A stretch of DNA of 64,000 bases, taken from the NCBI RefSeq assembly GCF_005233835.1, contig NZ_SZQA01000005.1:62001-126000 (forward strand), written 5' to 3'. How positions within the stretch are numbered: position 1 is the first letter of the stretch; each line of letters begins with the position of its first letter. Origin of the DNA: Herbidospora galbida (GTDB lineage Bacteria > Actinomycetota > Actinomycetes > Streptosporangiales > Streptosporangiaceae). Shown here piece after piece: positions 20,701 to 30,090 of this stretch. The translations under genes were made by a program, and so were the position numbers. The notes below the pieces were generated by a model. It ran no database searches. It saw only the letters and a list, made by a program, of their open reading frames with translations, and was not told where the DNA came from.

Positions 20701-21296
20701 TCGCTGTAGCCGACGCTGATGAGGCGGTCGCCGTCGAAGGTGAAGGAGGTCAGGCTGCACAGGCTGGCCTGGCGGCGGCGGGGGTCGTGCCAGAGGCGTT
20801 TGCTCTCGGCGGCCAGCCGGATGATCCAGATCGGCAGCTGGTGGGAGACCAGCAGCGCCTCGTGGCCCCGGGACTCGGCGCGGGCGTCGTCGATCACCGA
20901 CTTCATGCGGGCCACGACGTCGCGGTAGGCCTCGCCCCACGACGGGCGGCGGGGATCGCGGAAGTGCCAGAAGTTGCGGGGATCGCGGAAGAAGGCACGG
21001 TTGTCGTTGGCCACCGGCTTGCCCTCGAAGACGTTCGTGGCCTCGGTGAGCCGGTCGTCGAGGACGACGGGGAGTTTCAGCGCCTCGGCGGAGGGTGCGG
21101 CGGTCTCCTGGGCGCGCTCCATCGGCGAGCTCCACAGGGTCACGATGTCGCGACTGGCGATCGACTTGGCCACCATGTCGGCCATCGCCCGGCCGTTGTC
21201 CGACAGGTGGAAGCCGGGCAGCCTGCCGTAGAGGACCCCGGTCGGGTTGTAGACCTCACCATGGCGCAACAGGTGAACAACGGTCGTCTCAGTCAT
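20673..21296 (-). CDS. histidine phosphatase family protein
   Basis: This is a 207-aa phosphoglycerate-mutase-like phosphatase. The RHG motif (LLRHGEV, residues 9-15) gives the phospho-accepting His. A second His in LLVSHQLPIW (about 155) and the Arg in SSPMERAQETA complete the usual pocket. The substrate is unknown. In other actinobacteria this gene sits next to tlpA/ccdA/resB; here about 1.9 kb of extra DNA separates them. Confidence 0.88.
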   Translation of the reverse strand: MTETTVVHLLRHGEVYNPTGVLYGRLPGFHLSDNGRAMADMVAKSIASRDIVTLWSSPMERAQETAAPSAEALKLPVVLDDRLTEATNVFEGKPVANDNRAFFRDPRNFWHFRDPRRPSWGEAYRDVVARMKSVIDDARAESRGHEALLVSHQLPIWIIRLAAESKRLWHDPRRRQASLCSLTSFTFDGDRLISVGYSEPAAALLKN

Positions 21297-21335
21297 GGTG
21301 GCGCCAGCCTACTCGGACCACATGACGAGACGGCG

Positions 21336-22256
21336 TCAGGCAAGCCGAAGGGTGGTTTCCAGTTGCGCGCAGACCGTGCGCAGCGCGTCAACGGCGGCCC
21401 GGATCGCCGGCCGGCGGGCCGCGTCGGTACGCCACAGGGCGTAGATCCGGCGGGTCGGCCGGGGCAGGATCGGGATCGCCCGGACCCCCTCGGGCAGGAC
21501 GCCGCGCCCGAGCCGGGGGATCAGCGCGTGGCCGTGGCCGCCCGCGACCAGCGCGAGCTGGGTCGGGTATTCGTCGGCCATGCAGACGATGTCGGGCTCC
21601 TTGCCCGCCGACCGCACCAAGAACAGCAGGAAGTCGTGGCAGACCGTGCCCGGCGCCGAGGTGATCCACCGGTCGTCGGGCAGCTCCGACAGGGAGATCT
21701 CGCGCCGGTCGGCCAGCGGGTGGTCGGCAGGCACGGCGATGTCGGCGACGTCGTCGAGCAGGGCGGCCCGCGACAGCCCTTCGGGGATGGCCATCGGGCG
21801 GTTCAGCCAGTCCTGCACCACCGCCAGGTCGATCTCGCCCCGGGTGACCTCCCGCATCTGCCGTTCGGGCTCGCGCTCCCAGAACAGCATGCCCAGGTCG
21901 GGGTGCTGCTCGTTGAGCAACTTCAGCGCGGCGGGGAAGATGCCGCGCGCGGCCGTCGGGAAGGCCGCGATCGACAGCCGCCCGACCACCGCCCCGCGCA
22001 GCGCCTCGAAGTCGGCCTCGGCCGTCTCGACCAGGGCGAGGATCTTCTCGGCGTGCTCGGCGAGCAGCCCGGCGGCGTCGGTGAGCTTCACGCCGCGGCC
22101 GTTGCGCTCGACGAGCACCGCGCCGGTCTCCTTCTCCAGCTTCGCCAGCTGCTGGGAGATCGCCGAGGGGGTGACCATCAGCGCTTCGGCCGCGGCGCCG
22201 ACCGAGCCATAGGTGGCGACCGCGTGCAGGGCCTTCAGACGGTGCAAGTCCAACAT
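21336..22256 (-). CDS. LysR-type transcriptional regulator
   Basis: This 306-aa regulator has an N-terminal winged helix (LHRLKALHAVATYGSVGAAAEAL, AISQQLAKLEKETG, residues 4-50) and a C-terminal effector-binding domain. It is divergent from a 39-aa ORF, and its target and ligand are unknown. It starts at an ATG at 22256. A minus-strand promoter would lie in the roughly 70 bp shared with the small ORF. Confidence 0.9.
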   Translation of the reverse strand: MLDLHRLKALHAVATYGSVGAAAEALMVTPSAISQQLAKLEKETGAVLVERNGRGVKLTDAAGLLAEHAEKILALVETAEADFEALRGAVVGRLSIAAFPTAARGIFPAALKLLNEQHPDLGMLFWEREPERQMREVTRGEIDLAVVQDWLNRPMAIPEGLSRAALLDDVADIAVPADHPLADRREISLSELPDDRWITSAPGTVCHDFLLFLVRSAGKEPDIVCMADEYPTQLALVAGGHGHALIPRLGRGVLPEGVRAIPILPRPTRRIYALWRTDAARRPAIRAAVDALRTVCAQLETTLRLA

Positions 22257-22328
22257 GTAGCTAGTCTAAACCGTCCACCCAAGAAAATCTCGCTTGTCCT
22301 CAACTATTAAGCGTTGCATCATGAAGAC

Positions 22329-22448
22329 ATGCGAATCATCAACAACCTCTTCACGAAGCAGTCCGCTGTCGCCCGTGTCTCCTACCTGGAGACGCTGGCC
22401 ACCAACGCTCGCCAGTCGCGCGCCAAGAACCGCACCCGGGGCGCCTAA
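22329..22448 (+). CDS. 39-aa basic small protein divergent from LysR gene
   Basis: The ATG at 22329 opens a 39-codon frame beginning [19 protein letters not shown] and ending in TAA at 22446-22448. The product is basic, amphipathic and rich in Arg and Asn at its C-terminus. It runs divergently from the LysR gene, and its stop overlaps the convergent hemL stop. Codon use looks like normal coding sequence. The ribosome binding site is weak. Function unknown. Confidence 0.5.
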   Translation: MRIINNLFTKQSAVARVSYLETLATNARQSRAKNRTRGA

Positions 22449-23737
22449 CCAGCAGCCTGGGCCGCGGCCTTGGCCGCGATCGGAAGAGCATCGACGACCT
22501 TCGACAGCGCTCCGTCGTCATGGGCCGACGACAGGAACCAGGCCTCGAAGGCCGACGGGGGAAGATAGACGCCCTGGTCGAGCATCGCGTGGAAGAACGC
22601 GGTGAACACGGCCGTGTTCTGGGTCTTCGCCGACGCGAAGTCGGTCACCGGCCCCTCGGTGAAGAAGATCGAGAACAGGTTGCCGGCTCGCTGGAGCCGG
22701 TGCGCGACACCTTCGGCCGCCAGCGCGCCGGACGCGGCGTCGCCGATGGCCAGGGCGGCCGCGTCGACCTTCGCGTAGACGTCGGCGTCACAGTTCCGCA
22801 GAGTCGCCAGACCGGCTGCACAGGCCAGCGGGTTACCCGACAGGGTGCCCGCCTGGTAGACCGGGCCCTCCGGGGCCAGCCGGGCCATCACGTCGGCCCG
22901 TCCGCCGAACGCGGCGGCGGGCAGCCCGCCGCCCATGACCTTGCCGAAGGTCATCAGGTCGGCGTCCACCGGGTCGAGGCCGTACCACCCCTCGGCCGAG
23001 ACCCGGAAGCCGGTCAGCACCTCGTCGACGATGAGCAGCGCGCCGTTGGCCGCGCAGAGCTCCTTGAGCCGCCGGTTGAACCCCTCGGCGGGCGGCACCA
23101 CGCCCATGTTCGCCGGGCACGCCTCGGTGATCACCGCGGCGATCTCGTGAAGCGTGAACGCCTCTTCGACCGCCGCCAGGTCGTTGTAGGGCAGCACCAG
23201 TGTGTCGGCCGCCGCCGCGCCCGTCACGCCAGGAGTGTCGGGCAGGCCGAACGTCACCACGCCCGACCCGGCCGAGGCCAGCAGGGCGTCGACGTGGCCG
23301 TGGTAGCAGCCGGCGAACTTGACGATCTTCGAGCGGCCGGTGAAGCCGCGGGCCAGCCGTACCGCGCTCATGGTGGCCTCGGTGCCCGAGCTGACCAGGC
23401 GGAGCTTCTCGACCGGCGCCACCCGGGAGACGATCTCCTCGGCCAGCAGCACCTCGCCCTCGGTCGCCGTGCCGAAGGAGAACCCGCCCGACATCGCCTC
23501 GGTGACCGCCTCGACCACCGCCGGGTGACGGTGGCCCAGGATCATCGGCCCCCACGAGCAGACCAGGTCGACGTAGGTGTTCCCGTCGGCGTCGGTGATG
23601 TGGGGCCCCTGCCCGGACGCCATGAAGCGGGGCGTGCCCCCCACCGAGTTGAACGCCCGGACCGGCGAGTTGACCCCACCCGGCACGATCTCCTTGGCCC
23701 GCGCGAACAGGGCCGCTGATTTGTCGGTACGACTCAC
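22445..23737 (-). CDS. hemL: glutamate-1-semialdehyde 2,1-aminomutase
   Basis: This 430-aa PLP enzyme makes 5-aminolevulinate from glutamate-1-semialdehyde, the product of HemA, also in this window. The family start [21 protein letters not shown], the [15 protein letters not shown] segment and the PLP lysine in [14 protein letters not shown] (about residue 265) are visible. I favour the GTG at 23737 over a TTG at 23743 because the spacing to AGGC is better. Together with hemA, hemC, hemD and hemB it gives the C5 route to uroporphyrinogen III. Confidence 0.96.
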   Translation of the reverse strand: MSRTDKSAALFARAKEIVPGGVNSPVRAFNSVGGTPRFMASGQGPHITDADGNTYVDLVCSWGPMILGHRHPAVVEAVTEAMSGGFSFGTATEGEVLLAEEIVSRVAPVEKLRLVSSGTEATMSAVRLARGFTGRSKIVKFAGCYHGHVDALLASAGSGVVTFGLPDTPGVTGAAAADTLVLPYNDLAAVEEAFTLHEIAAVITEACPANMGVVPPAEGFNRRLKELCAANGALLIVDEVLTGFRVSAEGWYGLDPVDADLMTFGKVMGGGLPAAAFGGRADVMARLAPEGPVYQAGTLSGNPLACAAGLATLRNCDADVYAKVDAAALAIGDAASGALAAEGVAHRLQRAGNLFSIFFTEGPVTDFASAKTQNTAVFTAFFHAMLDQGVYLPPSAFEAWFLSSAHDDGALSKVVDALPIAAKAAAQAAG

Positions 23738-23748
23738 GGCCAACGAGC

Positions 23749-24372
23749 CTAGTCGGCGAGCACGTCCAGCACGCGCAGCGGATCGGGCAGCGGACGCCCG
23801 TCAGGCGCCCGGAGCCATCGCACCGTTCCCCCGCCGACCAGCGACGACGGCGGCGCCATGACGTAGGAGTCGCGGCAGTGCCAGCGGAGCCCCGGATTGG
23901 ACTCGATCGTCTCCGGAGCGTGGTCGATGGACGAGGTCCACCACTCGTCCTCGTCTTCGGGGTTGCCGCGCGTGGCCACGAAAAAAAGAACCCGGTCGCC
24001 GCTTGCGGCAACCGGGCCTGGAGACTCCATCGAGGTCAGGGCGGTCATCCCGAGCTCGGCCGGGACGTCGAACACGTCGAACACCCGTCCGGTGGGCAGG
24101 ATCACATTCGCCTCTGGCTCCTGCTCCCACCACCGGGTGAGCTGCGCCGTGTCGGTCGTGGCCTGCATGCGCCAGGCCGGCGACAGCGGATGGGCGCCCG
24201 GATCTGGACAGCCCACACGGTCACACGAGCACGCCCGTTGCCCCTCGCGCAGCGGATGAGCCCCCAGACAGCTCGCCCAGCCCAGCCGGGCGTATTCGAC
24301 CACCGCTTCGAGCCGGTGCGGTATTCGGTGCGCGCGGCGTTTCGAACGACGAGCGAGCGGGACCCCGACCAT
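23749..24372 (-). CDS. bifunctional DNA primase/polymerase (prim-pol) domain protein
   Basis: This 207-aa protein resembles the stand-alone prim-pol-like proteins common in actinobacterial chromosomes. The Cys/His-rich segment [29 protein letters not shown] (residues 37-65) and [18 protein letters not shown] are typical of that group. I start at the ATG at 24372 because GAGGA lies about 9 nt upstream; a GTG at 24435 would run through a probable terminator. It sits 11 nt upstream of hemL. No helicase domain is attached, and its activity is unproven. Confidence 0.75.
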   Translation of the reverse strand: MVGVPLARRSKRRAHRIPHRLEAVVEYARLGWASCLGAHPLREGQRACSCDRVGCPDPGAHPLSPAWRMQATTDTAQLTRWWEQEPEANVILPTGRVFDVFDVPAELGMTALTSMESPGPVAASGDRVLFFVATRGNPEDEDEWWTSSIDHAPETIESNPGLRWHCRDSYVMAPPSSLVGGGTVRWLRAPDGRPLPDPLRVLDVLAD

Positions 24373-24397
24373 CAGATGCTGTTCCTCCCCCACAGAG

Positions 24398-24422
24398 AAA
24401 AAACGGGCTGTTGCCCCCGATA
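24398..24422 (-). terminator. probable intrinsic terminator after hemB
   Basis: Read on the minus strand, a short GC stem (CGGGGGC...GCCCG, one bulge) is followed by TTTTTT. It lies about 50 nt past the hemB stop and just ahead of the prim-pol gene. Confidence 0.55.
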
Positions 24423-24471
24423 ATGCCCGGACCAACCGGATCTTCGCAGGGCGACCCCGGGAAACCCGGTT

Positions 24472-25458
24472 TTAGCCCAGCCGCCGCGCCACCTCCGTGG
24501 CCCAGTAGGTCAAGATCATGTCGGCTCCCGCGCGGCGGATCGCGATCAGCGATTCCATGATCACGCGGTCGCGGTCGATCCAGCCGTTGGCGGCGGCGGC
24601 CTCGACCATGGCGTACTCGCCCGACACCTGGTAGGCGGCCACCGGGACGTCGACCAGCTCTCTGACCTGGTGAATGATGTCGAGGTAGGCCATGGCGGGC
24701 TTGACCATGACGGCGTCGGCGCCCTCGGCCAGGTCGAGCCTGACCTCGCGCAGCGCCTCGCCGATCGGACCCGCCGGGTCTTGCTGGTAGGCGCTGCGGT
24801 CGCCGAACTGGGGGGCGCACTCGGCGGCGTCGCGGAAGGGGCCGTAGAAGGCGGAGGCGTACTTGACCGAGTAGCCGAGAATCGGGATCTCGGCGTGGCC
24901 GTCGGCGTCGAGGGCGGTGCGGATCGCGCCGACCTGGCCGTCCATCATGCCGCTGGGCGCGATCACCTGGGCGCCGGCGCGGGCCTGGGCGACCGCCGCG
25001 GCGGCGTAGCGCTCCAGGGTCAGGTCGTTGTCGACCTCGCCCGACTCGGTCAGGATGCCGCAGTGGCCGTGGTCGGTGTACTCGTCGAGACAGGTGTCGG
25101 CCATGACCACCAAGTCGTCGCCGAGGTCCGCACGCAGGTCGGCGAGGGCCAGCTGGACGATCCCCTCGGGGTCGTCGGCGCCGGAGCCCCGGCCGTCCTT
25201 GACGGCCGGGATGCCGAACAGGATGACGCCGCCCACGCCGGCCTCAGCGGCCTCGTGGGCGGCCTTGCGGAGGCTCTCGCGCGTGTGCTGGACGACCCCG
25301 GGCATCGACCCCACCGGAGCCGGCTCGGCGATGCCCTCCTTGACGAACATCGGCAGGATCAGCTCGGCCGGGTGCAGCCGGGTCCCGGCCACCATCCGGC
25401 GCAGCGGAACGGTCCGGCGCAGCCGTCGTGGGCGGGCGACCGGGAACTCGGCACTCAT
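24472..25458 (-). CDS. hemB: delta-aminolevulinic acid dehydratase (porphobilinogen synthase)
   Basis: This 328-aa enzyme condenses two 5-aminolevulinate molecules to porphobilinogen. The two Schiff-base lysines are in GYSVKYASAFYGPFRDA and AVMVKPAMAYLD. The metal loop reads DTCLDEYTDHGHCG, so one of the three zinc cysteines of the E. coli enzyme is Asp, a mixed metal-site version. The ATG at 25458 was chosen because upstream frame sequence overlaps hemD. It is 20 nt downstream of hemD. Confidence 0.96.
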   Translation of the reverse strand: MSAEFPVARPRRLRRTVPLRRMVAGTRLHPAELILPMFVKEGIAEPAPVGSMPGVVQHTRESLRKAAHEAAEAGVGGVILFGIPAVKDGRGSGADDPEGIVQLALADLRADLGDDLVVMADTCLDEYTDHGHCGILTESGEVDNDLTLERYAAAAVAQARAGAQVIAPSGMMDGQVGAIRTALDADGHAEIPILGYSVKYASAFYGPFRDAAECAPQFGDRSAYQQDPAGPIGEALREVRLDLAEGADAVMVKPAMAYLDIIHQVRELVDVPVAAYQVSGEYAMVEAAAANGWIDRDRVIMESLIAIRRAGADMILTYWATEVARRLG

Positions 25459-25478
25459 GCGAAAACCACCTTCTGAGG

Positions 25479-27059
25479 TCACTTGGGACGTCGCCGGGCA
25501 CCCCTTCGGGTCTGCGAGGGGCGGCGCGGGATCTCGCCGGCGGAGACGGCCGCCTGGCGCTGCTTGGCACCATACTCCGCCAGTGCGGCGGCCAGCGCCG
25601 AGGCCGACGGTTTGTCGGCCATCACGTCGACGCGCAGGTTGAACTCCTCGGCCGTCTTGGCGGTCTGCGGCCCGATGACCGCGATCACCGTGACGTTGTG
25701 CGGCTTGCCGGCGATGCCGACGAGGTTGCGCACCGTCGAGGACGAGGTGAACAGGACGGCGTCGAAGCCGCCGCTCTTGATGGCGTTGCGGATCTCCTCG
25801 GGCGGCGGCGCGGCCCGGACGGTCCGGTAGGCCGTCACGTCGTCGCACTCCCAGCCGAGCTCGGTCAGGCCCGCCACCAGGGTGTCGGTGGCGATGTCGG
25901 CCCTCGGGAGCAGCACCCGGTTGATCGGGTCGAGCATCGAGTCGTAAGGCGGCCACTCCTCCAGCAGCCCCTCGGACGACTGCTCGCCCGTCGGCAGCAG
26001 GTCGGGCTTGACCCCGAACTCCACCAGGGCCTTGGCGGTCGCCTCGCCGACGGCGGCCACCTTCAGCCCGGCGAAGGCGCGGGCGTCGAGGCCGTATTCG
26101 TCGAACTTCTCGCGTACGGCCTTGACCGCGTTGGCGCTGGTGAATGCCACCCACTCGTAGCGGCCGGTGACCAGGCCCTTGATGGCGCGGTCCATCTGCT
26201 GGGGTGTGCGGGGCGGCTCGACGGAGATCGTCGGCACCTCTTCGGGCACCGCGCCGTAGCTCCGCAGCTGCTCCGACAGGCCCGCGGCCTGTTCTTTGGT
26301 ACGCGGCACGAGAACGCGCCAACCGAAGAGCGGCTTGGTCTCGAACCACGAGTGCTTCTCACGCTGGCCGACGGCGTCGCCGACCACGATGAGCGCCGGT
26401 TCGGTCATCCCGGCGTGCTTCAGGTCGGGCCCGAGACGGCCCAGCGAGGAGACCACGGTGTACTGCTCGGTGGTGGTGCCGTCGCTGGTCACCGCGACCG
26501 GGGTGTAGTCGGGCAGGCCCGCGGCGATCAGCGCCTTGCCGATCGCGGGCGCCTCGGCGACCCCGTTGTAGATCACCAGCGTGCCCTCGACCGAGGCGTG
26601 CTTGGACCAGTCGTCGATCTGGCTCGCGTCGACGATCCGGAACTCCGGCCCGGACGACGCCGGCGGGATGCCCGCGTAGGTCAGCACCGCCGTCGCCGGC
26701 GGCACGCCGGGCACGATCTCGAAGTCGACCTCGTCCTGCGAACAGGCCGCGACCTCCTCGGACACCGAGGAGAAGAACGACGGGTCACCCGGGCACACCC
26801 GGACGACCAGCTTCCCGGCCTTGGCCGCGCCCACCGCGCCGGACAGCGCGTCGGGGTCGGCCGCGACGTCGCGCACGTCGACGCCGGCCCGGCAGTGCCG
26901 CAGCAGCTGGCCGTACGACTCGCGGTCGACGACCACGACGTCGGCCTTGGACAGCAGATCGGCGCCCCGGAGCGTCAGCAGGTTCTCGTCCCCGGGACCA
27001 GCTCCTACGAAGGCGACGAAGCCCCCGATGCCATGCTCATGATGCTCTGATGTGGTCAA
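25479..27059 (-). CDS. hemD: fused uroporphyrinogen methyltransferase-like / uroporphyrinogen-III synthase
   Basis: This is a 526-aa two-domain protein. Residues 12-250 resemble SUMT/CobA methyltransferases: the GAGPGDENLLTLRG loop is kept. The second motif, usually LKGGDPFVFGRGGEE, reads VCPGDPSFFSSVSEE, so methylation may be lost or altered. Residues 260-500 are uroporphyrinogen-III synthase (PRTKEQAAGLSEQLRSYGA, FTSANAVKAV, FTSSSTVRN). The tail is basic. The TTG start overlaps the hemC stop as TTGA; there is no in-frame ATG or GTG nearby. This fusion is normal for actinobacteria. Confidence 0.93.
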   Translation of the reverse strand: MTTSEHHEHGIGGFVAFVGAGPGDENLLTLRGADLLSKADVVVVDRESYGQLLRHCRAGVDVRDVAADPDALSGAVGAAKAGKLVVRVCPGDPSFFSSVSEEVAACSQDEVDFEIVPGVPPATAVLTYAGIPPASSGPEFRIVDASQIDDWSKHASVEGTLVIYNGVAEAPAIGKALIAAGLPDYTPVAVTSDGTTTEQYTVVSSLGRLGPDLKHAGMTEPALIVVGDAVGQREKHSWFETKPLFGWRVLVPRTKEQAAGLSEQLRSYGAVPEEVPTISVEPPRTPQQMDRAIKGLVTGRYEWVAFTSANAVKAVREKFDEYGLDARAFAGLKVAAVGEATAKALVEFGVKPDLLPTGEQSSEGLLEEWPPYDSMLDPINRVLLPRADIATDTLVAGLTELGWECDDVTAYRTVRAAPPPEEIRNAIKSGGFDAVLFTSSSTVRNLVGIAGKPHNVTVIAVIGPQTAKTAEEFNLRVDVMADKPSASALAAALAEYGAKQRQAAVSAGEIPRRPSQTRRGARRRPK

Positions 27060-27961
27060 TGGGCCTGCTCTCCCATCAATTGCCCGGCCCCCTCCGCGAT
27101 CATGGTGGCCGCGAGCTCTCGCCCGAGTTCCATGGCCGAGGAGATGGGTCCGGTGGTGGACTTGCGCACCGCCGCGGCGCCGTCGATGGACACCACGGTG
27201 GCGGTCAGGGTGAGCGTGTGGCCGTCATCGACGGCATAGGCGCCGACGGGGGCCGAACAGCCCGCCTCCAGCGCCGCGAGAACGGCACGCTCGGCGATGA
27301 CGGCGTCACGGGTGCGCGCGTCGTCGAGCGTGCTCAGCAGTTTGATCAGCTCGGGCCGGTCGGCCCGGCACTCCACCGCGAGCGCGCCCTGGCCGGGGGC
27401 CGGCAGCATCTCGTCGGTGTCGAAGAAGTTGGCGATCTCGTCGTCGCGCCGGAGCCGGGCGAGGCCGGCCGCGGCCAGTACGACGCCGTCGAGCTCGCCG
27501 GAGGTCACCTTGCCGATCCGGGTGTCGGCGTTGCCGCGGATCGGGACGTAGTCGAGGTCGGGGCGCAGCAGCCGGAGCTGGGCGATGCGGCGCGGCGAAC
27601 CGGTGCCGACGCGGGATCCGGGCGCCAGATCGGCGAGCTTGCGCGAGCCGACGAGCGCGTCGCGCGGGTCGTCGCGCAGCGGGATCGCGGCCAGGACGAG
27701 CCGGGGGTCGGGGGTGGTCGGCAGGTCCTTGAGCGAGTGGACCGCGAAGTCGATCTCGTCGGCGGCCAGCTTCTCGCGCAGCTCGCTGACGAACACGCCG
27801 GTGCCCCCGAGCTGCGAGAGCTGGGCCTTGGAGACGTCGCCGAAGGTGGTGATCCCGACGAGGTCGACGCCGCGGCCGGTGAGCTCGGTCAGCCGGTCCG
27901 CCACCTGCTGCGACTGCGTGGTCGCCATCAGGCTCTTGCGGGTGCCCAGCCTCAGGTTCAC
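27056..27961 (-). CDS. hemC: hydroxymethylbilane synthase (porphobilinogen deaminase)
   Basis: This 301-aa enzyme polymerises four porphobilinogens. LRLGTRKSLMATTQSQQVAD opens the protein. The HSLKDLPTTPDPRL and GNADTRIGKV substrate motifs and the dipyrromethane-cofactor Cys in LEAGCSAPVGAYA (about residue 230) are present. The GTG at 27961 overlaps the hemA stop as GTGA. Confidence 0.96.
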   Translation of the reverse strand: MNLRLGTRKSLMATTQSQQVADRLTELTGRGVDLVGITTFGDVSKAQLSQLGGTGVFVSELREKLAADEIDFAVHSLKDLPTTPDPRLVLAAIPLRDDPRDALVGSRKLADLAPGSRVGTGSPRRIAQLRLLRPDLDYVPIRGNADTRIGKVTSGELDGVVLAAAGLARLRRDDEIANFFDTDEMLPAPGQGALAVECRADRPELIKLLSTLDDARTRDAVIAERAVLAALEAGCSAPVGAYAVDDGHTLTLTATVVSIDGAAAVRKSTTGPISSAMELGRELAATMIAEGAGQLMGEQAH

Positions 27962-29238
27962 TGCTCGATCTCCATCCGGGAAACGGCGTCGGGCGCCTTC
28001 GGGTCCAGGTTGAACAGCTCGCGCAGCGCCTCCGCATAATGATCGCCTGCCGGAGACGCAGCGAGCTGCTTGACACGCACAGTCGGCTCGTGGAGCAGTT
28101 TGTCTACCACCCGCCGGACCGCCTGTGCCACTTCGTCGCGCTGGCGCTCGTCGAGGTCGGGCATGCGGGAGTGGAGCCGGCCGAGTTCGGCCTCGACCAC
28201 CTGGGCCGCGCGGCTGCGCAGCGCCACCACAGTAGGCGTCACCTTGGCCGCGCGGGCGGAGTTGAGATAAGCGGTGACCTCGTCGGCCACGATCCGGCGC
28301 ACGGCCGCGATGTCGGCGGCCCGGCCGCCGTCGGACCCGGCGCCCGACTGCTGCATGTCTTCGAGGTCGACCAGGGTGACCTGGGGAAGCGCGCGGACGG
28401 CGGTGTCGATGTCGTGGGGCAGCGCGAGGTCGAGCAGGAAGAGGGGGACCTGCCGGGCGGGGATCATCTCGGGGGTGATCACGCGGGTGCCCGCGCCGAC
28501 GCAGGTGACGACCAGGTCGGCGGTGGCCAGTTCGGCGGCGATCTCCGACAGCGGGACGGCCCGGCCGCCGACGGTCTCGGCGAGCCGCTCGGCCCGTTCG
28601 AAGGTCCGGTTGGCGATGACGATCTCGGTCACCCCGGCCCGCGCGAGGGTCGCGGCGGTGAGCGCGCTCATCGAGCCCGCGCCGACGACCAGCGCCCGGC
28701 GGCCCTCGATGGGCCCGAGCACGGTCTCGGCCAGGGTGATGCCCACGCCGATGAGCGAGGCGCCCGCGCGGTCGATGCCGGTCTCGCTGTGGGACCGCTT
28801 GCCGACCCGCAGGGCGTGCTGGACCAACTCGTTGAGGATCGAGCCGACCGCGTCCTCCTGCTGGGCCAGGCGCAGCGCGGCCCGGATCTGCCCGAGGATC
28901 TGGCCCTCGCCGACCACCATCGAGTCGAGCCCGGAGGCCACCGACATCAGGTGGTGTACGGCCTGGTCTTCGTAGTGGACGTACAGATGGGGAGCCAGGT
29001 CGGCCCCCGCGTGGCGGTCGAGCAGGGTGGTGATCGCCGACACCCCGCCGTGGAACCGGTCGACCTCGGCGTAGACCTCGACCCGGTTGCACGTGGAGAC
29101 CACCATCGCCTCCGCGACGTGGGCGTCCTGCCGCACGTCGTGGAGGAGCTTCACCAGGGCGTCGCCGGAGATCGTCACCTGTTCGAGCACCGAGACCGGT
29201 GCGCTCCGGTGGCTCAGCCCCACGATCAGCAGACTCAT
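27958..29238 (-). CDS. hemA: glutamyl-tRNA reductase
   Basis: This 426-aa NADPH enzyme starts the C5 heme pathway by reducing glutamyl-tRNA. The catalytic Cys is in VVSTCNRVEVYAEV (about residue 50), the NADPH motif is VVGAGSMSALTA, and a C-terminal dimerisation helix is visible. The ATG at 29238 follows GGGGGAGGTCTC and overlaps the rex stop as ATGA, so Rex and HemA are made from one message under the Rex operator. Confidence 0.96.
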   Translation of the reverse strand: MSLLIVGLSHRSAPVSVLEQVTISGDALVKLLHDVRQDAHVAEAMVVSTCNRVEVYAEVDRFHGGVSAITTLLDRHAGADLAPHLYVHYEDQAVHHLMSVASGLDSMVVGEGQILGQIRAALRLAQQEDAVGSILNELVQHALRVGKRSHSETGIDRAGASLIGVGITLAETVLGPIEGRRALVVGAGSMSALTAATLARAGVTEIVIANRTFERAERLAETVGGRAVPLSEIAAELATADLVVTCVGAGTRVITPEMIPARQVPLFLLDLALPHDIDTAVRALPQVTLVDLEDMQQSGAGSDGGRAADIAAVRRIVADEVTAYLNSARAAKVTPTVVALRSRAAQVVEAELGRLHSRMPDLDERQRDEVAQAVRRVVDKLLHEPTVRVKQLAASPAGDHYAEALRELFNLDPKAPDAVSRMEIEQ

Positions 29239-29933
29239 GAGACCTCCCCCGCCCATTCCTCGCCCATTACGGGCCCCCCATTCACCTTGCGCTGCTCGTG
29301 GAACGCGAGGATCTGCAGTTCGATGGACAGATCGACCTTGCGGACGTCGACGCCCGCAGGAACCGTGAGCACGACGGGGGCGAAGTTCAAGATACTCGTC
29401 ACTCCGGACGCGATGACCCGGTCGCAGACCGCCTGCGCGGCGGTCGCCGGAGTCGCGATGACCACGATCGACACCCCCCGCTTGGCGATCACCGATTCCA
29501 GTTCGTCGCTGTGCTCCACGACGAGACCGGCGATGTGGTCGCCCACGACCTCCGGGTCGGCGTCGAGCAGCCCGGCCACCCGGAACCCCCGGGAGACGAA
29601 CCCGCCGTAGTTGGCGAGGGCCCGGCCGAGGTTTCCGACTCCGACGATCGCGACCGCCCAGTCCTGGGTCAGGCCGAGTTCGCGGGAGATCTGGTAGATG
29701 AGGTACTGAACGTCGTAGCCGACGCCCCGTGTTCCATAAGATCCCAGATGCGACAGATCTTTGCGGAGTTTGGCGGAATTGACCCCCGCCGCGACCGCAA
29801 GATCCTCGGAACTGACTGTGGCTACGGCCCGCTCGGCCAAACCGTTCAACGCGCGCAGGTAGAGCGGCAGCCGGGCGACGGTCGCGTCGGGGATGCCGCG
29901 TTCACGCGGTTGTTGCGGGGTTCGGCGGATCAC
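29235..29933 (-). CDS. rex: redox-sensing transcriptional repressor Rex
   Basis: This is a 232-aa NADH/NAD+ sensor. An N-terminal winged helix (IPDATVARLPLYLRALNGLA, NSAKLRKDLSHLGSYGTRGVGY) precedes a Rossmann domain with VGVGNLGRALANYGGF. When NADH is high it leaves its operators. I use the GTG at 29933, with CAGGAG 9 nt upstream; the frame stays open further up but would run over the operator. Two Rex operators lie in this window, one before this gene and one before the reductase-nuo unit. Confidence 0.96.
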   Translation of the reverse strand: MIRRTPQQPRERGIPDATVARLPLYLRALNGLAERAVATVSSEDLAVAAGVNSAKLRKDLSHLGSYGTRGVGYDVQYLIYQISRELGLTQDWAVAIVGVGNLGRALANYGGFVSRGFRVAGLLDADPEVVGDHIAGLVVEHSDELESVIAKRGVSIVVIATPATAAQAVCDRVIASGVTSILNFAPVVLTVPAGVDVRKVDLSIELQILAFHEQRKVNGGPVMGEEWAGEVS

Positions 29934-29989
29934 AGGCCGGCACTCCTGAGGGGGAATCGGTTTCGGGGCCGCTTTCCAGGTTAGTGCCT

Positions 29990-30007
29990 TTGTGAAGTGA
30001 TGCACAA
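29990..30007. promoter_or_regulatory. Rex operator ahead of rex-hemACD
   Basis: The 18-bp TTGTGAAGTGATGCACAA fits the Rex consensus with one arm change. It is 57-74 bp upstream of the rex start, so rex and the hem genes behind it are likely autoregulated, as known in S. coelicolor. Confidence 0.9.
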
Positions 30008-30090
30008 AGTCGAGCGACCCCCTTGTCGTGCTCGCTTCCAGGGTGTCAGGACTGGCCACCGGTCCCGAATCCGCCCCATACGGTAGGCAT

